Shown: positions 1-8,403, numbered from the stretch's first letter. The stretch: DNA of 64,000 bases from Lachnospiraceae bacterium (GCA_017518735.1 JAFWTY010000034.1:1-64000), one strand, 5' to 3'. Made by a program: numbers and translations. The notes: generated from the sequence alone by a model not told the origin.

Positions 1-72
1 TGGATTTATGATTATCTCGGTGGGTTGATAAAAAAGACGAAAAAAGAAACGGCAATGAAGGAAGAAAAATGA
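1..72 (+). CDS. 3' end of an unidentified CDS
   Basis: Frame 1 is open from the left edge to a TGA at 70-72 and gives the last 23 residues, ending in a lysine/glutamate-rich tail. The stop overlaps the ATG of the next gene (ATGA arrangement at 69-72), which supports it being a real coding end translationally coupled to the lipoprotein gene. Too little is present to name a family. Confidence 0.55.
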   Translation, partial: WIYDYLGGLIKKTKKETAMKEEK

Positions 73-659
73 AAATGAAGTTGAAATATAATATTGGATT
101 CTTTATTCTTATAATTTGTCTTATGCTGTCAGGATGTCGGGTAATTCCTTATTCCCGAAATGATGTAAAGAATTTTGTTGCATCCGAAGTCCCGGAACCA
201 TGTACACTTGTAAATGAAAGGACATATAATGTGACGGATAAGTCCTACACGTTCCGGTCTGAATTAAGGGATTTGGAGTTTGATGTCGACTGTAATATAT
301 CTGATAATAACGGATATCATATGATATCCCACTACGGAGCAGCCGTATATCTTTACTATGATGAAGATTTAAAAGAGGTATATGAAAAATGTTCCTGCCG
401 GAACGGAAATCCGTTTGAGTTTGAAATACAAAACGAAGAGGACTTAAGAGAGGTTTCAAAGACGATTGCTGAATTAAACACAGTTATTTCGGATCAGTGG
501 AATTATACCCCAGGACTTGATTTGACGGACCCGGATATTCTGGCAATACGGGTTACGGTCGATGTGATGAAGGATGGTTCTGCAAAGAGAACCTCTTACA
601 CATTAAACGGCTATGATAAGGAAGACGAAGTATATAGTCAGTTAAAAACGGAATGGTAA
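69..659 (+). CDS. Putative lipoprotein, unknown function
   Basis: A 196-residue protein with a basic N-terminus, a hydrophobic stretch and a lipobox LSGC near residues 20-23, so it should be a membrane-anchored extracytoplasmic lipoprotein. The remainder is a soluble acidic domain that I do not recognise. The start overlaps the stop of the upstream gene, suggesting that both belong to one transcript. An alternative ATG lies two codons downstream. A hairpin with a T-rich tail at 798-833 probably ends this unit. Confidence 0.7.
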   Translation: MKMKLKYNIGFFILIICLMLSGCRVIPYSRNDVKNFVASEVPEPCTLVNERTYNVTDKSYTFRSELRDLEFDVDCNISDNNGYHMISHYGAAVYLYYDEDLKEVYEKCSCRNGNPFEFEIQNEEDLREVSKTIAELNTVISDQWNYTPGLDLTDPDILAIRVTVDVMKDGSAKRTSYTLNGYDKEDEVYSQLKTEW

Positions 660-797
660 ACAGCTAAGATCTTAAATTTATCAATAAGAAGGGAGAAAAA
701 GAGAAATTCAAAAGTCCATATTATTCTTCACTTCCGGATTATTTTAATCCATTGGTTGATGAAAAAGTTACGAAAGATAACAAGTATGATATTTTTG

Positions 798-833
798 ACA
801 ACTCAAGTTGCACTTGAGTTGTGGCTTTTATTT
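798..833 (+). terminator. Rho-independent terminator
   Basis: A perfect 10-bp stem (ACAACTCAAG at 798-807 with its complement at 813-822, 5-nt loop) is followed by a T-rich tract to about 833. It would end transcription coming from the lipoprotein gene. Confidence 0.7.
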
Positions 834-901
834 TCAATTCCTACTCGCTAAAAATCTATCTTTTCATCCGGTATTCTTAAGATGTAAGGGAGGTGAAAAA
901 G

Positions 902-1201
902 ATGAAGACAACATATTATCTGATTCGGGAAAGATTGGTAGGAAAGCGGGAATACGAAACCGACGGATTTACGGATTATCTGTTTTTGGAAGGCAGATGG
1001 ACTTTTGACAGTTCTATGACAATCTTAAAATATCTGATGGGATTTGATGAAACGGAACCGGAGGATTCTCCGTACGCCGTTGGCAATTCGGACATCATGG
1101 ATGAAATACAGGAGATTCCGGAAGAGGATGCAATGAAAATCATTACATTACAACTTTTCGGATTTCTTAAAGCTAAATGGAAGGAAGATACGGATTCCTA
1201 G
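902..1201 (+). CDS. Small acidic protein, unknown
   Basis: A 99-residue acidic protein if started at the ATG at 902, which lies 7-8 nt after a GGGAGGTG ribosome-binding site. An in-frame GTG at 893 sits inside that site and is a poor start. No domain was recognised; the sequence is Glu/Asp-rich with aromatic residues at the N-terminus and no signal peptide or membrane segment. It ends 16 bp before the HTH/HD gene and is probably cotranscribed with it, so it may be a partner of that protein. That link is inference only. Confidence 0.6.
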   Translation: MKTTYYLIRERLVGKREYETDGFTDYLFLEGRWTFDSSMTILKYLMGFDETEPEDSPYAVGNSDIMDEIQEIPEEDAMKIITLQLFGFLKAKWKEDTDS

Positions 1202-1216
1202 ATTAAGGAGGCAAAT

Positions 1217-2032
1217 ATGAGCTTAGGAGCGAACATCAGACAGAAAAGAGAAGAGCGGAAATTCACACAGGAACAGCTTGCGGATGCAATCGGCGTTTCC
1301 TTTCAGGCAATCTCTTCCTGGGAAAGGAATGAATATAAGCCGGATACCGAGAATCTGATTAAACTTGCGGATACTTTGGAGGTATCGGTATCTTCATTGG
1401 TCGAAGAAAAGCACGGACGTTTTCAGACAAAAGATGCGCTCTATGACTGGGAACACATGAAAACGTACGTCAAAACCACGGCAAAGAATTTCAAATTGCG
1501 GGATACGTTAAAAGCGGTAGACTATGCCGTATCCGCACATGAAGGTCAGAAAAGGAAACGTTCGGATATCCCGTATATTTATCACCCGTTAAATCTTGCC
1601 TGTCATGCAATTTCCATGGGAATCATTGAGGATGATGTTATTGCCGGATGCCTTTTGCATGATGTAGTGGAAGACTGCGACAAAACCCTCGACGAACTGC
1701 CGGTTGGAGAGGAGACAAAGGAGATTGTCCGCCTCTTAACATATATTAAAGATGTGAGCATCGACAGGGAAGTGCAGAATAAAGCTTACTATGATGCAAT
1801 TGCAGAAAATCCAAAGGCGGCGCTCGTAAAATGTCTTGACCGGTGCAACAACTTAACTACCATGTCCTGGGGGTTAAGCCGTGAAAAAATCTACCGGATG
1901 ATTCGTGAGACGGATTGCTACTATCCGGCACTTTTAAAGGTCATAAAAGGGACACCGGAATATAACAGCGCCGCGTGGTTACTGAAGTATCAGATGGAAA
2001 GCATGTTGGATATTTATAAACGATTGATGTAA
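1217..2032 (+). CDS. XRE HTH fused to RelA/SpoT-type HD domain
   Basis: A 271-residue protein. Residues about 5-61 are a Cro/C1-type helix-turn-helix. Residues about 95-215 match the Mn-dependent HD domain of RelA/SpoT and MESH1 alarmone hydrolases: AHEGQKRK (from 107), PYIYHP with His123, LLHDVVED with His148/Asp149 and Glu152/Asp153, and a later LDRCNN motif with Asp208. These are the metal and catalytic positions of (p)ppGpp hydrolases, so hydrolysis of ppGpp or a related nucleotide is plausible. No synthetase domain is present. A strong AAGGAGG site precedes the ATG. It follows the small acidic gene by 16 bp. Domain calls are strong; the substrate and any DNA target are inferred. Confidence 0.8.
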   Translation: MSLGANIRQKREERKFTQEQLADAIGVSFQAISSWERNEYKPDTENLIKLADTLEVSVSSLVEEKHGRFQTKDALYDWEHMKTYVKTTAKNFKLRDTLKAVDYAVSAHEGQKRKRSDIPYIYHPLNLACHAISMGIIEDDVIAGCLLHDVVEDCDKTLDELPVGEETKEIVRLLTYIKDVSIDREVQNKAYYDAIAENPKAALVKCLDRCNNLTTMSWGLSREKIYRMIRETDCYYPALLKVIKGTPEYNSAAWLLKYQMESMLDIYKRLM

Positions 2033-2049
2033 CTTTTTCTAGAGAGATT

Positions 2050-2090
2050 AAAAAAGTAGAATTTTCGAATTAGAAATTTCTACTTTTTTA
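2050..2090 (+). terminator. AT-rich hairpin terminator
   Basis: An 11-bp perfect inverted repeat (2051-2061 with 2078-2088, AAAAAGTAGAA type) ends in a T run just after the HTH/HD stop. Its A/T symmetry means that it could also act on the opposite strand for the recombinase gene. Confidence 0.5.
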
Positions 2091-2222
2091 TGTAATTAAT
2101 TCTAAAATAAGCGTAATTTTCAAAAATACAAATTTTACTTTTCTAAGTGAATTAATTCTAAAATAATGGTAAATTTCAAAAATGTGTTTTTTACTTTTCT
2201 AAGTGAATTAATTCTAAAAATC
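2080..2222. repeat. 56-bp tandem repeat, about 2.5 copies
   Basis: The core AATTAATTCTAAAA recurs at 2094, 2150 and 2206, an exact 56-bp period. The first two units share most bases, including the ends ACTTTTCTAAGTG. Each junction forms a roughly 28-bp imperfect palindrome centred on GAATTAATTC. The array fills the space between two convergent genes, immediately at the 3' end of the tyrosine recombinase gene. Confidence 0.75.
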
Positions 2223-2244
2223 ATTCATTTTTAGAAAAAATATT

Positions 2245-3270
2245 TTACTGTTTAGGGTCTGAATTACGCCAGTTGCGACTTTCCTTGATTTCCGCTTCGG
2301 CAGCTTTTGCATAGATGTTCGTGGTCAGAATGGATTTGTGGCCCATTCTTTTTTGGAGTGTCAGAATATCTTTGTTGCTGTTTCTGTAAAACTCCATCGC
2401 AAAGGAAGAACGAAGTTTATGAGGAGAGATGGAAGCGGATTTTTCGGGGAGAGCAGCGGCAACGTATTTTTTGAGCATCTGCTGGATCTCTCTAACGGAT
2501 AAGCGGTTTCCTTCCAGTGTAACGAAGAATGGATCGTCTCCGTGAAAAATATCTCCGCGACCTTTGCGTTCACTTAAATAGTCTCTTAAATATTCACAGG
2601 ATTCATCCGAATAATAAATCATCTGGATTTTATTTCGACCTTTTCTCTGTACAACAACCGTATAATCATCGAAAGAGAAGTCTTTGACGTTAATGGAAGA
2701 GAGCTCGGAGACACGAAGACCGGTGTCCAGAAAGAGAAAAATAACGGCCAAATCACGATTTTTATAACGATCATGATAGACAAGCTGTCCTTTGGAAAGA
2801 CCTGCTCCGGTTCGGATGGTATTTAACAATCTGGACTGTTCATCCATCGTCAAATAGATAACAAAATCTTTTTCCGGAAGGCGGATTTTGGTTGAACCGG
2901 ATACAGGATTATAAGTAAGCTTTCTTTGGGCGTTGATCATATAATGAAACATAGCCGAGATTGCGGATTTTTTGCGGGCGCGCGTCTTTTCACCGAGGCC
3001 TAAGTCTTTCATGGTAAACAGATAGACATTGATATCCTCGGCGGTTATTTTTTCGAGATCATCCATGGTAATGTCTTTGATGGATTTGTCGGAAAAGTAA
3101 GGGTAGTAGTTTGTAGCAAACTCCAGGAAATACTTGATATCACGCGCATAGGCGATTTTTGTCGTTAAGGTGTTCTCGGAAAGACCGGTCATTAAGTAGG
3201 AGTGGGTACATTCCGGAAGAGTATTTAACAGTTCGATATATTTTTGAGAATCCATGACTTTATCTTTCAT
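2245..3270 (-). CDS. Tyrosine recombinase, XerC/XerS-like
   Basis: A 341-residue site-specific recombinase/integrase. Residues about 15-115 are the SAM-like core-binding domain and 140-330 the catalytic domain. All catalytic residues are visible: Arg186 in TGLRVSEL, Lys210 in RKGRNK, His284 and Arg287 in SPHKLR, His311 in MGHKS and nucleophile Tyr320 in TTNIYAKA. Length and layout resemble XerS more than phage integrases with an arm-binding domain, but XerC/D or an element-specific integrase cannot be excluded. The start has an AGGAGG site 5-6 nt upstream. It is alone on the minus strand among plus-strand accessory genes and lies next to the 56-bp repeats, which are candidate recombination or binding sites. 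Confidence 0.85.
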   Translation of the reverse strand: MKDKVMDSQKYIELLNTLPECTHSYLMTGLSENTLTTKIAYARDIKYFLEFATNYYPYFSDKSIKDITMDDLEKITAEDINVYLFTMKDLGLGEKTRARKKSAISAMFHYMINAQRKLTYNPVSGSTKIRLPEKDFVIYLTMDEQSRLLNTIRTGAGLSKGQLVYHDRYKNRDLAVIFLFLDTGLRVSELSSINVKDFSFDDYTVVVQRKGRNKIQMIYYSDESCEYLRDYLSERKGRGDIFHGDDPFFVTLEGNRLSVREIQQMLKKYVAAALPEKSASISPHKLRSSFAMEFYRNSNKDILTLQKRMGHKSILTTNIYAKAAEAEIKESRNWRNSDPKQ

Positions 3271-3436
3271 AGAAGCCTCCTATGCGTGAAATTATAATTA
3301 TTATAGCATTTTTGATAAAAAAAGAATATTTTTTCGGATTATATTAAAATGTGTTGGACTTTTGTTGGACATGTGAGATTATGATAATTATGGTTCTAAA
3401 AAATGTATAATTCTATGTAGCAAAGGAGAATAGATT

Positions 3437-5578
3437 ATGCCGATTGATACATATGCCAAATGGCTTGCCAAAAAGAATCTCATCATCAAAAATTCCTCTG
3501 TAATCCAGGATGTTATTGATAATTTTGATTTGTTAAACACGGAAGACAAATCATTTTTGAAGGAAGAGCTTGATACATACAGCAAAGCTTTGATGACACT
3601 TAAAAATGTACAAAGCAGAAAGGCTGATGTTGAGAAAGCTTTGAAAACCATGTCCGGATTTAAGGCTTTTCTGGAAAAAGAGAACCACGGAACTTGCAAC
3701 CTGGAAAGACTTCAGACTGACCAGATATTATTGGAAGGGAATCTCTTTAAATTAGGCGATTCAGCTAAAGTTAATAATGCCATTAAAACAATCAGTGAAA
3801 CTTTTGAACTCGGTATTGATCCGGTGACAATCGAACAAAACTGGTTGGAAAAAGATATCGTAGAAAAACCTACATTCCGTGAGTTTACTACTGTACAGAT
3901 TAAAGATGTAAATGCTCTTTTGGCTGAAAAGGCAAAAGGTAAGAATTTTTTGGAATTTGGCTGTGTTGAATATAAAACAGTATTAAATTTCCGAAAAGCG
4001 ATTGATGCTTATCTGACGAAACTGGATGATAAGTTTGAAAAGAATCCTTACAAAAAGGATCCGAAGGAAGTTGAGCTCTATGATAATCTGCAAAAATTCA
4101 GTAAGTCAATTAAGACACTTCAGGAAGGGACGACTTTAGTGCCTTTGCCTGAAGACGACATAAATGAATCGCTTGCCAATCTTGCCGAAATGAACGATTT
4201 CTTTACCAGATATGATCTGGAAGGCAAGACGAATTATATGTATCTGAAGGAAAAAATGGAAGAATTCAACCTGACTTTGCCGGCCTCCAAAACCGTCTTC
4301 GGATACATTGATAAAACACTAAAGGTCGGATTGGAACCGGAGAAAATCGTCAATTCAAAACCGAGAAATGTTGTAACAAGAAAGGCTGCAGACTGGATCA
4401 ATGATTACAAGGAGTATTTGCAGAAGAATCTGACAACGGCTAAGAAAGATCCCGATTATCCGGGTAAGTATTTTGGAACTATTATGGCTGCCAGAATGTT
4501 ATCCAATTCTGTAAGAGGTGATGGAAGTACGCTCGAAAAGAAGTTTAATACGATGGTTCTTGAACAAAAGAAGAATGAACTTCTTGAAAATGAGCATTAT
4601 AAAGCATTTTTGCAGAGCCTGAAAGATAATCCTAAACTTATGGCTAAGGCTGAAAGCGCAGCAAAAACCGGTCACGGAGGTGGCTTGGATGACATGTTTA
4701 AAGAGTATCTTTTAAAGCTGCCCGCCGGAGAGCTTCATAATGATATGTTAATCGGAAGATTTATGCCTACAGCCGTAGATCGTATCGATGAGTTGAAGAA
4801 ACAGGCTACTGCAAAATTAAAGGCAAACGAACCGGTAGTAAAAGAAATCGCTGAAATCCTTGTGATTCGTGATATTTCCGAGTCGATCCGCGGAGAAAAA
4901 AGCAGCTTAAAGAAACAGATTCCGACAAATAAAAACCTGGCCGGTCGTGTTGAAAAACTCTCAAAAGAAACGTTCTTAATTGAACAGGCGAAAAAAGAAA
5001 ATGTTGTAAGTAAGATTAAAGAAGGCCATGGCGGACAATTAACGGAAGAAATTGAATTAGCCTATAACGTTGCGGTAGATAAAAACGTATCGAAAGAATT
5101 TGTTGGTACACTCAAAGCAAATAAGTATGGAAACAGATTTAATAATAACCTTGCAGACGCTGAGAAATTAAGTAAGCAAATTCAGGAGGAAAATGCTAAG
5201 AAGCATCCGAATAAAGTCAAACTGGATCAATTGTGTAACAATGCAAAGGGCCTGATTGCCGAACAGATTGTTCTCTTTAAAGTATATAAGGATGATGATG
5301 CAACAGTGACTGACAAGATTCCCTGGAAGAAGGTTGATAAAGCAAAACAGGTGCTTTTGTCCGATGAGAGTTTTCAGAAAGGATTGTTCCCCAATAATAC
5401 ACCGGAAGCTCATATTAAAGAACTGACTGAGTTATCGAAAGCTGTGACCACACAAAAATATGTTGAGAAAGCAGCCGATAAGATCAATAAAGCTGAAAAG
5501 AAATTGGCTAACAACGTAAACAGACAAATAAAGCCGGAAAATAAAGTGTTTGGTGCGCAGGGAAACGTACATTTGTGA
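3437..5578 (+). CDS. Large helical protein with internal duplication, unknown
   Basis: A 713-residue, Lys/Glu-rich, mostly helical protein without signal peptide or membrane segments, so probably cytoplasmic. I do not recognise the family. Two segments about 117 residues apart look homologous: one has SVRGDGSTLEKK followed by KTGHGGGLDD (His near 413), the other has SIRGEKSSLKKQ followed by KEGHGGQLTE (His near 530). The C-terminus is basic and coiled-coil-like. An AAAGGAG site precedes the ATG. It is transcribed divergently from the recombinase gene, with a 166-bp AT-rich spacer, and is followed by a long non-coding stretch, so it stands alone. Likely lineage-specific; a structural or cargo role is only a guess. 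Confidence 0.7.
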   Translation: MPIDTYAKWLAKKNLIIKNSSVIQDVIDNFDLLNTEDKSFLKEELDTYSKALMTLKNVQSRKADVEKALKTMSGFKAFLEKENHGTCNLERLQTDQILLEGNLFKLGDSAKVNNAIKTISETFELGIDPVTIEQNWLEKDIVEKPTFREFTTVQIKDVNALLAEKAKGKNFLEFGCVEYKTVLNFRKAIDAYLTKLDDKFEKNPYKKDPKEVELYDNLQKFSKSIKTLQEGTTLVPLPEDDINESLANLAEMNDFFTRYDLEGKTNYMYLKEKMEEFNLTLPASKTVFGYIDKTLKVGLEPEKIVNSKPRNVVTRKAADWINDYKEYLQKNLTTAKKDPDYPGKYFGTIMAARMLSNSVRGDGSTLEKKFNTMVLEQKKNELLENEHYKAFLQSLKDNPKLMAKAESAAKTGHGGGLDDMFKEYLLKLPAGELHNDMLIGRFMPTAVDRIDELKKQATAKLKANEPVVKEIAEILVIRDISESIRGEKSSLKKQIPTNKNLAGRVEKLSKETFLIEQAKKENVVSKIKEGHGGQLTEEIELAYNVAVDKNVSKEFVGTLKANKYGNRFNNNLADAEKLSKQIQEENAKKHPNKVKLDQLCNNAKGLIAEQIVLFKVYKDDDATVTDKIPWKKVDKAKQVLLSDESFQKGLFPNNTPEAHIKELTELSKAVTTQKYVEKAADKINKAEKKLANNVNRQIKPENKVFGAQGNVHL

Positions 5579-6340
5579 ATTAATTAACAAACAGGAGAGG
5601 ATGTATCAATTTATTAGTTTTAAGCCTCGGAGTAATCCGGGGCTTAATTAGTGGGATGGATTTTTTGGTTGGTAATTTGATAAGAATGGCGATAAAACGA
5701 ATCCTGACCATATAAATATATGTTTCAAATAAAAATAACGCAATACAGAGCTTCATTTTTTTAAAAGGATAATGTGAAGATTAGGAGGATTTCGTTTGGC
5801 TTGAAAAGAACGATAATTCGGAGGGATAATTTAGGTAAATCGATCGGTTTAATGTAAATATACAATTATCGAATAAACGGATTTAAATGTAGCTAAAAGC
5901 TTAAGTGTTTCTATTAAGGATTTAACGTGTGAATTCATTATGATTATATTTATGTAATTTTATTGTAAATAAATTGATAAAATAGTCTTGCTTAATTGAA
6001 GTGATTTGTTTTGATTTAAAACTATTTGTGAGAGTAATTGAATGAAAGAAATATTGAATCACATGGATGTGTGTATATTATGAAAAACCACAAAAAGGCT
6101 AAAATAATGAAAAAAGCCACTCTTAGGCCTAAATTGGCCTATATATATGCGTAAAACTATAATTTCACGCGTAGGAAGATAAATAGACATACTTCTCTTT
6201 TGAGCCATCTGTAAAGGTATTCAACTTATTATTATCTATTAATCAACTCCAAATTTATAATCGATTATCGATAAAAACAAATTCTGGAATCTGCTTTGAC
6301 TTTGAATATAGTTTTTCTATATAAATGTATTTTAAAAATA
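5579..6340. other. Long AT-rich non-coding spacer
   Basis: About 760 bp without a convincing gene. A 10-bp stem at 5621-5646 (TAAGCCTCGG with a G-U pair, 6-nt loop) follows the 713-residue gene and may be its terminator, though the T tract is poor. The rest is very AT-rich with stops in every frame; the only short reading frame, 24 codons from about 6080, lacks a ribosome-binding site. No tRNA or recognisable riboswitch was seen. Confidence 0.5.
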
Positions 6341-6372
6341 CAAAAAGGCATGTAACTGAATTACATGCCTTT
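6340..6372 (-). terminator. Terminator of AI-2E-type transporter gene
   Basis: A perfect 12-bp stem (6344-6355 with 6361-6372, AAAGGCATGTAA type, 5-nt loop) lies 15 bp past the stop and runs into a T-rich tract on the minus strand. Confidence 0.8.
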
Positions 6373-6386
6373 GATTAACTCAATAA

Positions 6387-7880
6387 TTATTCGTTTTGAT
6401 CGGAATGTTTTTTATCCCTTTGTTCCTTTACTTTATAATCGCTGCTGATAATCTCGTTATTAGGTTCCTCTTCTGTCGAAGGATCTTTTTTGCGGAACGG
6501 ATTTCTGAATTTCATTTCCGTATTCTTGGTATCATCTCTTCTTACCTGATATCCGGGCGGATGCTTGATTAAAGCACCTGTCTCTTCGTTAATACGCTCC
6601 AGGTTGTAATACCGGTTTGTATCAGACGGCAATTTGCGAATACGTAATCTTCTCTCCACAAAATGTTTTGCAATCGCATATAATACGGCAAAAATGGGAA
6701 CACCAAGAATCATGCCGGGAACGCCCCAGAGTCCGCCGAAGAATGTAATCGAAATAATTACCCAGAATCCGGAAACACCAGTGGAATCGCCCAAAATCTT
6801 CGGTCCCAAGATATTTCCGTCAAACTGCTGCAAAGCGATGATGAATAAAAGGAAATACAGGGCCTTCATCGGATTGATCATGAATAACAGGATTGCACAC
6901 GGTACAGCTCCGAAAATCGGTCCAAAGAACGGAATTATGTTTGTAACACCGATAATTAATGCAATTAATACCGGATAATCGAATTTGAAAAGCAAACAAC
7001 ATAAGAAACAAATGATACCGATAATAAAGGAATCTACAAGCTTTCCTACGATAAAACCGGAGAATTTCTTATTTGCAAATCTTAAGTTATCGATAAAGTC
7101 GTTTGCAGCCTTCGCTCCCAAAAGCGAATAAAATACTTTCTTCGCCTGCGCAGAAAACTTTTCTTTGCTGGCCAGAATGTAGATGGAAATGATCAAACCG
7201 ATGATCAAATTCCATGCTGCCGAGAAGAATGATACAACATGCTTGGAAGCATCTATCAGCCAGTTTTTAATGAGAGGAATTAAAGTATTATCTCTCCAGG
7301 CAATGATATCGTCATAATACAGGTTCCAGTTCTTTTCGATGACACCTGCAAGATCAGGATGCTTTTCGGAGAAATCTTCCACCAGTTTATTCATATTCGA
7401 TGAATATGAATCGGACTTGGATATAATGCTTGTAATACTGTCTCGAATCTGAGGAATTACGGAATACAAAAATCCGTAAATCAGGATTGCAATGATTAAT
7501 AGAGATAAAACGATGGATGCTGTCCTGGTAAGACGCATTCTTATTCTGGTTTTTCTGTAGTATTTTTCCTTCTCTTTATCTGTGGATGTAGCAAGATTCT
7601 CAAATGCTTCTACCCTCTTTATGGCAAGCTTATATTTGACATTTTTCGGGATAAACATCGGGAAGAATTTATGCTCAAAGAAGTTTATCATCGGAATTAA
7701 AAGAAAGGCAATTACCAATCCGTCAAACAAAGGAGCCAAAATTTTACCGATTCTTGCCCAAAATGTGCTGATTTCTTCTTTGTGGTAAATAAGATAACAA
7801 AAAGTGATAGCCACTATGGCGACAAGAAGTAAAATTACGCCTAATTGAATCAATCGTGAATTGATTTTTGGCTTCTTCAT
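6387..7880 (-). CDS. AI-2E family transporter (PerM/YdiK type)
   Basis: A 497-residue polytopic membrane protein. There are two hydrophobic segments near the N-terminus, one after a basic loop near residue 125, and a C-terminal group of segments with the family's glycine/proline pattern (GVTNIIPFFGPIFGA, FDGNILGPKILGD). This superfamily includes AI-2 exporters and putative permeases; the actual substrate cannot be told from sequence. At 497 residues it is longer than usual because of a hydrophilic, charged C-terminal tail of about 100 residues. It is monocistronic, with its own terminator and a 100-bp upstream spacer holding a perfect inverted repeat. Confidence 0.85.
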   Translation of the reverse strand: MKKPKINSRLIQLGVILLLVAIVAITFCYLIYHKEEISTFWARIGKILAPLFDGLVIAFLLIPMINFFEHKFFPMFIPKNVKYKLAIKRVEAFENLATSTDKEKEKYYRKTRIRMRLTRTASIVLSLLIIAILIYGFLYSVIPQIRDSITSIISKSDSYSSNMNKLVEDFSEKHPDLAGVIEKNWNLYYDDIIAWRDNTLIPLIKNWLIDASKHVVSFFSAAWNLIIGLIISIYILASKEKFSAQAKKVFYSLLGAKAANDFIDNLRFANKKFSGFIVGKLVDSFIIGIICFLCCLLFKFDYPVLIALIIGVTNIIPFFGPIFGAVPCAILLFMINPMKALYFLLFIIALQQFDGNILGPKILGDSTGVSGFWVIISITFFGGLWGVPGMILGVPIFAVLYAIAKHFVERRLRIRKLPSDTNRYYNLERINEETGALIKHPPGYQVRRDDTKNTEMKFRNPFRKKDPSTEEEPNNEIISSDYKVKEQRDKKHSDQNE

Positions 7881-7900
7881 GAAGACAATCCTCCGTGATG

Positions 7901-7941
7901 AATAGAAATGTAATAATTCCTGAAAATACTACATTTCTATT
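7901..7941. repeat. Perfect 12-bp inverted repeat upstream of transporter gene
   Basis: Arms AATAGAAATGTA (7901-7912) and its complement (7930-7941) are separated by 17 bp. It sits just upstream of the transporter gene and downstream of the LysM gene. No T run follows on minus, so an operator or 5'-UTR hairpin is as likely as a terminator. Confidence 0.5.
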
Positions 7942-7983
7942 CTATCACTAATAGGAAGTTAATAAAAGAAAGAATGTTTATTT

Positions 7984-8352
7984 TTATTTAATTTCTGTAG
8001 ATAAATAAGGAACGTGGATGATCTGACCGGCACGAATTTTATCCTGATTACGGATGCAGTTTGTCTGTTTTAATTCGTCGATATAATCGCGTTTGGATGA
8101 ATACCCTTCCATGAACTGATCCGCGATGCTGTTTAAGGTGTCACCGGGCTGAACCTCATAAGAGGTGTAATATTTATAGTATGCCTTCTCTTCTTTCGCC
8201 TGAGCCGGTTTAAAGAATACAAGGAATACGATATTGACGCATGCGATTAAAGAAAGAACCAAAACTCCTTTGGTGTAAAGTTTGCGAAGCTTTGCTTTCC
8301 TGCGTTCTTCTTTTCTTTTATTCCAGATTATTCTTCTTTCTTCCAGTGTCAT
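7984..8352 (-). CDS. LysM-domain protein, YneA-like SOS division-suppressor candidate
   Basis: A 122-residue protein: a very basic cytoplasmic N-terminus, one transmembrane helix at about residues 28-48, then a single extracellular LysM domain at about 64-116 (YEVQPGDTLNSIADQ through IRAGQIIHVPY). In Bacillus the LysM/TM protein YneA is encoded divergently from lexA and delays division during DNA damage; the size, topology and location here match. A canonical LexA box lies 26 bp upstream of the ATG. A GAGGTGG site supports the start. The role as division inhibitor is inference from context. Confidence 0.75.
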   Translation of the reverse strand: MTLEERRIIWNKRKEERRKAKLRKLYTKGVLVLSLIACVNIVFLVFFKPAQAKEEKAYYKYYTSYEVQPGDTLNSIADQFMEGYSSKRDYIDELKQTNCIRNQDKIRAGQIIHVPYLSTEIK

Positions 8353-8377
8353 AATTCCACCTCTTTCAATTTACACA

Positions 8378-8391
8378 CGAACAACTGTTCT
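8378..8391. promoter_or_regulatory. LexA (SOS) box
   Basis: CGAACAACTGTTCT matches the Gram-positive LexA operator GAAC-N4-GTTC perfectly. It lies just upstream of the LysM gene in the lexA divergent spacer. Confidence 0.85.
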
Positions 8392-8403
8392 GATACAAAT
8401 ATA

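Noticed and set aside
808..1008. 66-codon plus-strand frame overlapping the small acidic gene
   Set aside because: It starts within the terminator hairpin loop and overlaps the better supported frame with a strong ribosome site at 902.
2245..3270. Prophage or integrative element in the left end
   Set aside because: Only a recombinase is present; no phage structural, replication or conjugation genes, and no duplicated attachment sites at a tRNA within the window.
6080..6154. 24-codon basic micro-ORF in the long AT-rich spacer
   Set aside because: No ribosome-binding site, very short, and AT-rich codons as expected by chance.
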